From positions 1 through 23,233 of the forward strand of contig CAZGLR010000047.1 of assembly GCA_964526635.1 (NCBI GenBank): 23,233 bases of DNA. Direction: 5' to 3'. The translations under genes were made by a program, and so were the position numbers. Positions 13,756-20,552 of this stretch are shown in pieces (positions within the stretch are counted from its first letter, which is position 1; the number at the start of each line of letters is the position of its first letter). The notes below the pieces were generated by a model that made no database searches, was not told the DNA's origin, and saw only the letters and a list, made by a program, of their open reading frames with translations. The DNA is from CAZGLR01 sp964526635. GTDB lineage: Bacteria > Zixibacteria > MSB-5A5 > GN15 > JAAZOE01.

Positions 13756-16077
13756 TCACCCAACCCCTACCGCGCCATTCGCCAATATCCAGTCCAGCAA
13801 CCGCACTGTCGCCGACTTGCCATGCTCGCCCAGCTCCAATGGCGGGCCGACACACGACGGACACCCGCCATCGCAGCCACAGCCGGTGACATGCCCACGG
13901 CACGCCGCAAACAAATCCGGCACCATCCCAAACAGCTTCTCGGCAAACCCGACCCCGCCGGGCACATTCTCATAAATATAAATGACCGGACCCTCGGCAA
14001 ATGGATCCCGCACCCGCGACAGCGCCCGGATATCCCGTGGATCGCACATCAACCACAGGGGTGCAATCTTCTGAAGCACATTGGCCACCCCGCGCAGGGC
14101 ATGGCCCAGGTTTCCCTCGGTGAAATTGGCCGCCACCGCCAGGTCGTGAGGGAAACGGTACCAGAAGGCGGTCGTGTGCATCTCCTGCTCCGGCAGCGCT
14201 ACCGGCCCGGAACCGACATTTTCATGTGTATGAAATTTGATCTTCTTAAACAGCACCACCACCCGCGTCAGGGCCACATCGCCCCAGCCGATTACCGGGC
14301 AGGCATCGACATCGACCGCATCGCTTGTCCCTTCGGGATGCATCTCGCGCTCGCGCTCGACCTCCAGGACTTTCAGATCGGCCTTGTCTTCGGCGTCGGT
14401 GTAATAGTCGATATCGACCGCCTCGACATACGCCCGGCGGCCGTCCCAGTCGAGTTCCTTGACCTGATACGTCTCGGCGCCATGCAGATATATCGCCTCC
14501 GGATGCAGAAGCTCCGGCGTGGCAAAATAATCGACTTCACCAATCACGCGGTCTTTATCCGAACGATTGAGAATGACGAAGTTTTCCGGCGAGGCTGACC
14601 GCAGCGAGACCTCATTGGCCGGATAAATATCGGATGACCAGTAATATTTGTCGCCGGCCTGCCGGACAATGCGCCGTTCCTCGAAATAATCCATGATATC
14701 ATCGACCGGCTCCGGGCCGATCTTTTCGCCCATCCACACCGGCAGTTCAAAGGCCGCACACTTGATATGGCTCGAATGAATAATCAGGTTATCGGGATCG
14801 ACAATCCCGGCCTCGGGCGTCCGCTTGAAGAAATATTCCGGATGCGCCATGAGAAACTGGGGGAGAGCCGATGATGTCGCGACCATGATGGCCGCCGATA
14901 CGCCTGATTTGCGTCCGGCCCGTCCGGCCTGCTGCCAGACCGACGCTATCGATCCCGGATAGCCGCATAAAATACTCACATCCAGCGAGCCGATATCGAT
15001 GCCCAGTTCCAGCGCATTGGTCGAGACCACCCCGGTGATACGGCCCTCACGTACCCCCTGTTCGATCGCGCGCCGTTCGTTGGGCAAATACCCGCCGCGA
15101 TACCCGGCGATCTCGATCCCGCGACCAAATTCTTTCTTATACTGCTCCCGCAGGTAGCGGAGAATTATCTCGACCTGCATGCGATACCTGCCGAAGATAA
15201 TCGTCTGAATTTTCTGCGAGATGAACCGTGAGGCCAGCCGCACGGCTTCGTTTATCGATGATCTGCGAATTCCTAACTCTTTATTGATAACCGGTGGATT
15301 GTAGAGAATAAAATGCTTCTCGGCCGTCGGCGCGCCATTGTTGTCAATCTTCTCAACCGGGGCTTCGATCAGCCGCGAGGCGAGCTCATCGGGATTGGCA
15401 ATTGTCGCCGACGCACAGATAAATTGCGGATCGCTGTCGTAAAAATGGCAAATGCGTTTCAGCCGCCGGATCAGATTGGCCAGATGCGATCCGAAGACGC
15501 CGCGATACTGATGGATCTCATCGATCACGACATACTTCAAATTTTCAAACAGCTTGATCCATTTGGTATGATGCGGCAATATCCCGGCGTGCAGCATATC
15601 GGGATTGGTTACCACAATATGACCGGCCGAACGGATCGCCCGCCGGGCATCCTGCGGGGTATCGCCATCGAAGGTATATGTCTTGATATCGACACCGATG
15701 TCGGTGACAATGGTATGCAGTTCCTCTACCTGATCGGCCGAAAGCGCCTTGGTAGGGAAGAGGTACAGAGCCCGCGAATCGGGTTCCCGGAGAATCCGAT
15801 TGAATACCGGCAGGTTGTAGCACAATGTTTTGCCCGATGCCGTCGGTGTTACTACAACGACATTTTTGCCGGCTTCGACGGCCTCGACAGCTTCCGCCTG
15901 ATGCGTATAGAGCGATCGTATCCCGCGCTGAGTGTAGGCCTGCACCAGCCGTTGGTCGATATGGTTCGGGAATGGTCTGGTGCGGGCGGGGCGCGGCGGA
16001 ATGACTTCCCAGTGGACAATGCCGGGGGCGGTTTCAGGATCGGTTCTCAGCGACTCAAGAACCTGGGGGAGATTCAT
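13756..16077 (-). CDS. MrfA/YprA-like DNA helicase with DUF1998 zinc domain
   Basis: 773 aa. Superfamily 2 helicase core: Walker A TPTASGKT (77-84), DEIH box (186-189), SAT (223-225), ELGIDIG (357-363) and QQAGRAGR (382-389). The C-terminal DUF1998-type domain carries a Cys cluster (C726, C733, C735, C739, C742, in CRGHVTGCGCDGGCPSC). Size and order match Bacillus subtilis MrfA (749 aa), a 3'-5' helicase in mitomycin C lesion repair (established). ATG 16077 is chosen over an in-frame start at 16119 because it forms an ATGA overlap with the upstream gene. The usual partner MrfB, an exonuclease, is not adjacent; an archaemetzincin-like gene takes that place. Confidence 0.9.
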   Translation of the reverse strand: MNLPQVLESLRTDPETAPGIVHWEVIPPRPARTRPFPNHIDQRLVQAYTQRGIRSLYTHQAEAVEAVEAGKNVVVVTPTASGKTLCYNLPVFNRILREPDSRALYLFPTKALSADQVEELHTIVTDIGVDIKTYTFDGDTPQDARRAIRSAGHIVVTNPDMLHAGILPHHTKWIKLFENLKYVVIDEIHQYRGVFGSHLANLIRRLKRICHFYDSDPQFICASATIANPDELASRLIEAPVEKIDNNGAPTAEKHFILYNPPVINKELGIRRSSINEAVRLASRFISQKIQTIIFGRYRMQVEIILRYLREQYKKEFGRGIEIAGYRGGYLPNERRAIEQGVREGRITGVVSTNALELGIDIGSLDVSILCGYPGSIASVWQQAGRAGRKSGVSAAIMVATSSALPQFLMAHPEYFFKRTPEAGIVDPDNLIIHSSHIKCAAFELPVWMGEKIGPEPVDDIMDYFEERRIVRQAGDKYYWSSDIYPANEVSLRSASPENFVILNRSDKDRVIGEVDYFATPELLHPEAIYLHGAETYQVKELDWDGRRAYVEAVDIDYYTDAEDKADLKVLEVEREREMHPEGTSDAVDVDACPVIGWGDVALTRVVVLFKKIKFHTHENVGSGPVALPEQEMHTTAFWYRFPHDLAVAANFTEGNLGHALRGVANVLQKIAPLWLMCDPRDIRALSRVRDPFAEGPVIYIYENVPGGVGFAEKLFGMVPDLFAACRGHVTGCGCDGGCPSCVGPPLELGEHGKSATVRLLDWILANGAVGVG

Positions 16078-16622
16078 GGAGCATATACCCTTTGTAATTG
16101 ACGCAGACAAACATCGCATAGCCGGGTCGATTTCTGATCGATATCCACCATTTCCATAGAATCATAATGGACACAGGATGGATTGGCGCAATCCCGAATC
16201 GAATACAACCGGGCCATCTGATGAATCACTTCCTTGTATAACCGGGGATAGACTTTGGTATCATCCTCTGGGAGACCATAAAATTCCTGCCGGAAATGAA
16301 ACAACGAAACTACGGCTGTTGAAGCCAGCTGGTCGCTGTAGCCGAGCACGTAATGCTTGGTCGGCAGATAGAGGTCCTCTTCGCAGACACCGATAATCAT
16401 CTCTCGATTGTTGGCTTTTACCCGTTCGAGTTTGGAGAGAATAATCCGGGCATAATACTGGTTGCGGGTTTCGTTAAACGATTCCACCGGCATACGCATG
16501 CCCTTAAGGATATCCACACCTCGGCCGAAGATACCACCGATTGACCCGGCCAGTCGATTGATCATAGCCAGATCGCTGTCACCGAGAGGGACAATAACTA
16601 TTTTGGCTCGAATAAGACTCAT
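16074..16622 (-). CDS. Catalytically degenerate archaemetzincin-like protein
   Basis: 182 aa. The whole length follows archaemetzincin: an N-terminal strand with VIVPLGD, FNETRNQYYARIILSKL, then MIIGVCEEDLYLP and a C-terminal zinc region. The family motif is HEXXHXXGXXHC-X4-C ... CXXC. Here the aligned residues are H134-Q-M-A-R138-L-Y-S141-I-R-D144-C145: the glutamate base is Gln, the second and third zinc His are Arg and Asp, and Gly is Ser. The four structural cysteines C145, C150, C169 and C172 are all kept. The protein should not bind catalytic zinc or cleave peptides but should still fold. Its start abuts the stop codon of the 62-aa gene and its stop overlaps the helicase start (ATGA). 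A structural or DNA-repair accessory role is inference. Confidence 0.82.
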   Translation of the reverse strand: MSLIRAKIVIVPLGDSDLAMINRLAGSIGGIFGRGVDILKGMRMPVESFNETRNQYYARIILSKLERVKANNREMIIGVCEEDLYLPTKHYVLGYSDQLASTAVVSLFHFRQEFYGLPEDDTKVYPRLYKEVIHQMARLYSIRDCANPSCVHYDSMEMVDIDQKSTRLCDVCLRQLQRVYAP

Positions 16623-16811
16623 TTAATCAGCAAAGAAAAACCTGCTCGTCGACCCGGTCGGCGAGACTTTCATTTCGATTTTCGACGCACATTTCGGACA
16701 CCACCCGACAAACGCGGTCCCCTGTTTGTTCAGGTAGGCATATGCATATACCCGGCAACAACGAAAAAAGACGCCCAGCTTCGGCCGGGGAGTGCGTTTC
16801 GACTTATCCAT
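16623..16811 (-). CDS. Small zinc-ribbon protein (62 aa)
   Basis: The sequence has paired cysteines C18-C19 in FFRCCRVYAYAY and C38-X2-C41 in GWCPKCASKIEM, a short zinc-ribbon layout, and ends in a TSRFFFAD tail. I recall similar small proteins with the FRCCRVYAR...GRCPKC pattern in other bacteria, without known function. GAGG lies 7 bases before ATG 16811. The TAA stop (16625-16623) abuts the ATG of the archaemetzincin-like gene, so it heads a compact three-gene operon with the helicase. Confidence 0.78.
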   Translation of the reverse strand: MDKSKRTPRPKLGVFFRCCRVYAYAYLNKQGTAFVGWCPKCASKIEMKVSPTGSTSRFFFAD

Positions 16812-16938
16812 CTCAGCGCCTCAAAAGGACAATATAACCAACAGATATTCGAATGCAACGATTCATTTTATGCCGGTCATTTACTATAACATATTATTGA
16901 CGGGAATGTGTCACATTTTGATATCCGCAGGCGGGATA
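16812..16938 (-). promoter_or_regulatory. Likely promoter region of the zinc-ribbon/archaemetzincin/helicase operon
   Basis: 127 bp, AT-rich, between the lipoprotein stop and ATG 16811. On the minus strand it contains GTGACA followed after 17 bases by TGTTAT, overlapping TATAGT two bases further on. The boxes are imperfect and the exact promoter is uncertain. A 6-bp hairpin, ATATCC/GGATAT, follows the lipoprotein stop codon without a T-run. Confidence 0.35.
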
Positions 16939-17799
16939 TTATTTGACACTGGTCAGGACATAGCTGACTGTTTCCTCGAATTCACGGCGCGTTGACTTGC
17001 GCGAGCCCTCTTTACGCGTCATCGTGCGCTCCGATTGGAATCGCATTCGGGCTTCAGAACTGACCGCAATACCTTCGTCGATAGCATAGTATATCATACC
17101 GGTTGTTTCGATCCAGTCGACACCATCGACCTGAGTCGAGTCGGTCGGATCAGCCAGCATCGGCAACACCATCGTGCCATTGTATTCGATAATGGCGCAA
17201 TTATAATTATGCTTGGGTGCCGTGCCCTTCAGCCGATAAGTCGTCGATGCCTGCTCCGAGGAACCGTCGGGTAAAATCACATTGGCTGTCTGCGTCCAAT
17301 GCTGACCGACCGCAATCGCTGAATCCGGGAAAATCGGCATCCCCTGTTCATAATAATGTTTGGCATACGTCTGCCAGGCCGGCGAGGCTTCTGTGATCAT
17401 TTCAAATGCGACGACTTTGCCAGTGGGGGCGATGCTGATACGGTAGGCATATTCGGCAGTCTCACGCTCCACGGTGCCGTCCTTGCGGGGTTCATCCCAG
17501 CTCCAGCGATTATCCTCCCGGACCACCGCGATATCGTTGGTCAGCATCTTTAGCGTGGTATATTTGATTTCGCCCTCGATCTTGACGTTTATTTCACCGG
17601 TTGCCCGCCCGTCTTCATAGTTGGTGCCCATCCGTTGAGATTTCAGGGAATAGGCGAGTTCCTTGCCGACTGGCGAGTAATCAGCCCGCAACATGAATTT
17701 GGGAGTTGAATCGGAACAGGATACTACAAAGATCAGCACGGTGGCAACCACGGCGATCAGCGGGGAACGCCGTCGGGTGAGGGATGCGACTGGCGACAT
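16939..17799 (-). CDS. Lipoprotein of unknown function in the second ECF operon
   Basis: 286 aa. Basic N-terminus, hydrophobic stretch LIAVVATVLIFV and lipobox VVSC, followed by SDS, so it should be lipidated and exported. The mature region is rich in beta strands (for example GEINVKIEGEIKYTTLKM, YAYRISIAPTGKVVAFEM, STTYRLKGTAP) and looks like a beta-barrel-like lipoprotein fold; I do not recognise a named family. AAAGGAG lies 4 bases before ATG 17799. It is the third gene after a sigma and an anti-sigma factor, which suggests an envelope stress target or sensor. Confidence 0.78.
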   Translation of the reverse strand: MSPVASLTRRRSPLIAVVATVLIFVVSCSDSTPKFMLRADYSPVGKELAYSLKSQRMGTNYEDGRATGEINVKIEGEIKYTTLKMLTNDIAVVREDNRWSWDEPRKDGTVERETAEYAYRISIAPTGKVVAFEMITEASPAWQTYAKHYYEQGMPIFPDSAIAVGQHWTQTANVILPDGSSEQASTTYRLKGTAPKHNYNCAIIEYNGTMVLPMLADPTDSTQVDGVDWIETTGMIYYAIDEGIAVSSEARMRFQSERTMTRKEGSRKSTRREFEETVSYVLTSVK

Positions 17800-17855
17800 G
17801 AGGGCTCCTTTTATTACCCGGTTAGGTTATCGAAGACGGCATCACGGTGGGGGAA

Positions 17856-18383
17856 TCAGGGAGCCGACGACGTCGTATCCGATACTTTTTCATGTGTTTC
17901 CGGTCCCGGCGAGCCGACCAGGTTGGCGCCCGAACGCGGCTGGCCCCAATAGGGGGCAATTGGCAGCGAATCCTGTCCGACAAATCCCGGCTGATCGGTT
18001 ACATCGACCCATTCCCGGCGGTCAGACTCATTCTTTAATTCGCTGACATAAAAAGACCCGAACAGCAAAGTTATCACTGCCGCCAGGCGAATGAGGGTAA
18101 TCAGTACAGTCCGCCCGGCCGGTTGCGATGGCCTCTGCCCGACAGCCTGTCTGCCGGGAAACAGCCTGGTTTCTATCCGGTCCGGGAGCTGGTCGAAATA
18201 GTCGTCGCCCGGGTCATACAACGGCAAATTCGCCAGGTTCGCTTTTAGGCGGCGGATTCGCTGCAGCGAATGGCGTGCTTCCTCTGAGGTCTCCAGGATA
18301 TCTTCAACCTCCCGGCGAGAGGCCTCCGGAAGGTCGCCGTCGATATAGGCGTTGAGGAGTTCATCTGTATAGCGCGATGACAT
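17856..18383 (-). CDS. Membrane-bound anti-sigma factor lacking zinc ligands
   Basis: 175 aa. The N-terminal half (MSSRYTDELLNAYIDGDLPE, then REVEDILETSEEARHSLQRI) matches the helical anti-sigma domain but has no Cys or HXXXCXXC motif. One membrane helix follows (VLITLIRLAAVITLLFGSFY) and then a short, Pro/Gly-rich outer tail. ATG 18383 is chosen because AAAGGA lies 7 bases upstream; a TTG at 18416 that overlaps the sigma stop codon would add 11 residues. It should bind the sigma factor encoded just upstream and release it by a non-redox signal. Confidence 0.78.
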   Translation of the reverse strand: MSSRYTDELLNAYIDGDLPEASRREVEDILETSEEARHSLQRIRRLKANLANLPLYDPGDDYFDQLPDRIETRLFPGRQAVGQRPSQPAGRTVLITLIRLAAVITLLFGSFYVSELKNESDRREWVDVTDQPGFVGQDSLPIAPYWGQPRSGANLVGSPGPETHEKVSDTTSSAP

Positions 18384-18412
18384 GTGTCGTTCCTTTTTGC
18401 CCCATCTGGTTT

Positions 18413-18994
18413 TCAATCGAGCAACTTACCGAGCTTTTTCTTTAATTTGCTCCGGGCGATATGGAGATTGGATCGAACGGTTGCTTCCGGGCAGCCCATG
18501 ATTCGGGACACCTCTTCTTTCGACAATCCCTCGATATCATGAAGGACCAGAGTCATTTTTTGGCGAGGTGGCAGCTCCTCGGTTGCCTTTAGTATTTGCG
18601 CTAAAAGTTCCTTATTCTCCAGTTTTGTGTGCGGGTCGGTCACCTTTTCGGAAAGGGCAATCTGAACCGATCCGGGCATCTCGCTTTCTTCCGGCATCGC
18701 CACCACACGGCCCTTGCGGCGACGCAAGAGGTCAATGGCATAATTGGTCGCGATCCGGTAGACGAAAGACGTAAAATACTGCGGCGATTTTAACTGCTCA
18801 ATCCGCCGATAAACCCTGACGAATGTCTCCTGCGTCACCTCGTCGGCCTCGGCATGATTCCTCAGAAGACGATACGCCAGCGCGTACACCCGTCGCTGAA
18901 ACCGCTTGACCAGCCCCGTGAAGGCCTGGGTGTCACCGGCTTGAAAGCGGGTGACAAGACGGACTATTTCATCACGGGCGTTATCATCTTTCAT
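18413..18994 (-). CDS. ECF RNA polymerase sigma factor (RpoE-like)
   Basis: 193 aa with regions 2 and 4 only. Region 2 contains LAYRLLRNHAEADEVTQETF and FTSFVYRIATNYAIDLLRRR. Region 4 contains ELPPRQKMTLVLHDIEGLSK and ATVRSNLHIARSKLKKKL. It is closer to general envelope-stress ECF factors than to the SigR-like factor at 3980. It heads an operon with a membrane anti-sigma factor and a lipoprotein. A weak GGAAGTT-N15-CGAAA pattern lies at 19036-19010 on the minus strand and could be an ECF promoter, but it would leave a leader of only about ten bases. Confidence 0.9.
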   Translation of the reverse strand: MKDDNARDEIVRLVTRFQAGDTQAFTGLVKRFQRRVYALAYRLLRNHAEADEVTQETFVRVYRRIEQLKSPQYFTSFVYRIATNYAIDLLRRRKGRVVAMPEESEMPGSVQIALSEKVTDPHTKLENKELLAQILKATEELPPRQKMTLVLHDIEGLSKEEVSRIMGCPEATVRSNLHIARSKLKKKLGKLLD

Positions 18995-19041
18995 CCCGAT
19001 GGATATCTCTTTCGTCTGGATTTAGGACGAACTTCCCTGCC

Positions 19042-19065
19042 TGCTGTTTAAGTAAAAAAACAGCA
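19042..19065. repeat. Inverted repeat next to the MFS promoter
   Basis: TGCTGTTT (19042-19049) and AAACAGCA (19058-19065) are perfectly complementary, 8 bases apart. It ends one base before the -35 box of the MFS promoter and lies between divergent genes, a position suited to an operator. Confidence 0.4.
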
Positions 19066-19066
19066 A

Positions 19067-19095
19067 TTGACAACTGATGAAGCGAACTTTATGAT
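19067..19095 (+). promoter_or_regulatory. Near-consensus sigma-70 promoter of the MFS gene
   Basis: TTGACA (19067-19072), a 17-base spacer, and TATGAT (19090-19095). Ten or more of the twelve box bases match consensus and the spacing is ideal. The start is expected near 19102. Confidence 0.7.
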
Positions 19096-19128
19096 TGAAC
19101 CTGTGATTTGTCAACTTATTTTTCCCGG

Positions 19129-20550
19129 ATGCCGGCTTTGAGCAGCGATGATTCCGCCATCCATCGGCGCAAATACCTTTTTCTCCTGGTCAGCGCCCTG
19201 TCCGCTTTCATCGGGACGCTCGACGGCTCCATCGTCAATATCTCCCTGCCCACTCTCAGCCGTGAGTTTAACGTCTCCATCGACATCATTGCCTGGGTCG
19301 TGCTGGCCTATTCGCTGGCCATATCAGCTAATCTGCTATTGGTCGGACGGCTCGCGGCACTCAAGGGCTATCGCTTCACCTATACCATAGGCTTCTGGAT
19401 TTTTACCGCCGGATCGCTGCTCTGCGGATTGTCGGTCGAATTATGGCAAATCGTTGTGTTTCGAGCCCTGCAGGGTATCGGGGCGGCCTTCCTCATGGCG
19501 GCCGGACCGGCCCTGATACGCCGTGCCTTCCCGGCCAATGAACGAGGGAAGGGGATGGGTATCCTGGGGACAGTCGTCGGTGTTGGCCTCATGTCCGGTC
19601 CGCCGCTGGGGGGATTGATTGTCTCCACAATCGGCTGGCGCTGGATTTTCTTCCTCAATATACCCGTCGGTATCTTCGGGGCGTTCTATGCTTCCCGACT
19701 GCTCAAACCGCTTGCCGCCGATGATCCCGAAAGCCGCGTCGATTATCCCGCCTGGATATATCAGGCTGTAGCCATCATCGCACTGTTGCTGTTTTGTAAC
19801 CGGATTAATGATGCCGGAATCCCCCGCGTTGTCCTTTTGGCAATTCTGGCGCTGAGCATAATCGCATTCACCATGTTCATCCGCCGTGAACGTTCAGTCG
19901 CCAAGCCGCTTTTGGGACTTGCCATCTTCAAACATCGGGAGTTTTCGCTGGCTATCCTGTCAATGCTGATTGTTTTTATCTCGACCTCATCGGGCCTGGT
20001 CCTGATACCATTTTATCTTGAAAACATCCTTGACCTGATTCCCTCTGAAGTCGGCCTGGTGCTGGTCACTATCCCTATCTGTACCATTGTCATCGCACCC
20101 CTGGCCGGACGTATCGCCGATACCATTGGTTTTCGATTGCTCACTACGCTTGGCGTCGTGTTAATTGCCATCGGCATGTTCTTTATGTCGCGCCTTGATG
20201 CCGAGGCTACTCGCTTTGACTTTATCATAAGACTTGTTATTATCGGGATCGGCGGCGGGATGTTCCAGCCACCCAACTCGACAGCGCTGATGTCAGCCAT
20301 CCCGCGCCGCATGGCCGGGGTAGCTTCGGGCCTTCTGGCCCTGGCCCGAACGATCGGCTTCGCCATCGGCATCGCCCTCTCGACAGCTGTCTTTTCATGG
20401 TTGAACAGCCATTTTCTTCAATCAATGGCATCCGATGATGCTTTTGTCACCGCCTTCCACTGGACGGTTTCCATATTTGCGGCGTTTGTCTGCACCGCTA
20501 TTGTGACGTCTTTTCTCCGGCGGAATCGTGTTCCCCTGCCGATTGAATGA
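19129..20550 (+). CDS. MFS multidrug exporter, DHA2 (EmrB/QacA) type
   Basis: 473 aa with about 14 membrane segments, the DHA2 layout. Motifs: LDGSIVNISLPTLSREF in helix 1 (family LDxTIVNVALP), GRLAALKGYR (motif A), FRALQGIGAAFLMAAGPALI, and motif C-like GTVVGVGLMSGPPLGGLI followed by GWRWIFFLNIPVG. These transporters use the proton gradient to export drugs or other toxic compounds. ATG 19129 is preferred over TTG 19108 because the promoter predicts a start near 19102; neither has a good ribosome binding site. Only 2 bases separate its stop from that of the convergent glycosyltransferase. Confidence 0.9.
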   Translation: MPALSSDDSAIHRRKYLFLLVSALSAFIGTLDGSIVNISLPTLSREFNVSIDIIAWVVLAYSLAISANLLLVGRLAALKGYRFTYTIGFWIFTAGSLLCGLSVELWQIVVFRALQGIGAAFLMAAGPALIRRAFPANERGKGMGILGTVVGVGLMSGPPLGGLIVSTIGWRWIFFLNIPVGIFGAFYASRLLKPLAADDPESRVDYPAWIYQAVAIIALLLFCNRINDAGIPRVVLLAILALSIIAFTMFIRRERSVAKPLLGLAIFKHREFSLAILSMLIVFISTSSGLVLIPFYLENILDLIPSEVGLVLVTIPICTIVIAPLAGRIADTIGFRLLTTLGVVLIAIGMFFMSRLDAEATRFDFIIRLVIIGIGGGMFQPPNSTALMSAIPRRMAGVASGLLALARTIGFAIGIALSTAVFSWLNSHFLQSMASDDAFVTAFHWTVSIFAAFVCTAIVTSFLRRNRVPLPIE

Positions 20551-20552
20551 GA

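Noticed and set aside
13720..16101. Long + strand ORFs opposite the helicase
   Set aside because: Antisense shadows of a clear 773-aa helicase, with biased composition and no ribosome binding sites.
19010..19036. ECF promoter of the second sigma gene (GGAAGTT-N15-CGAAA)
   Set aside because: The boxes are loose matches and the leader would be only about ten bases; kept as a remark only.
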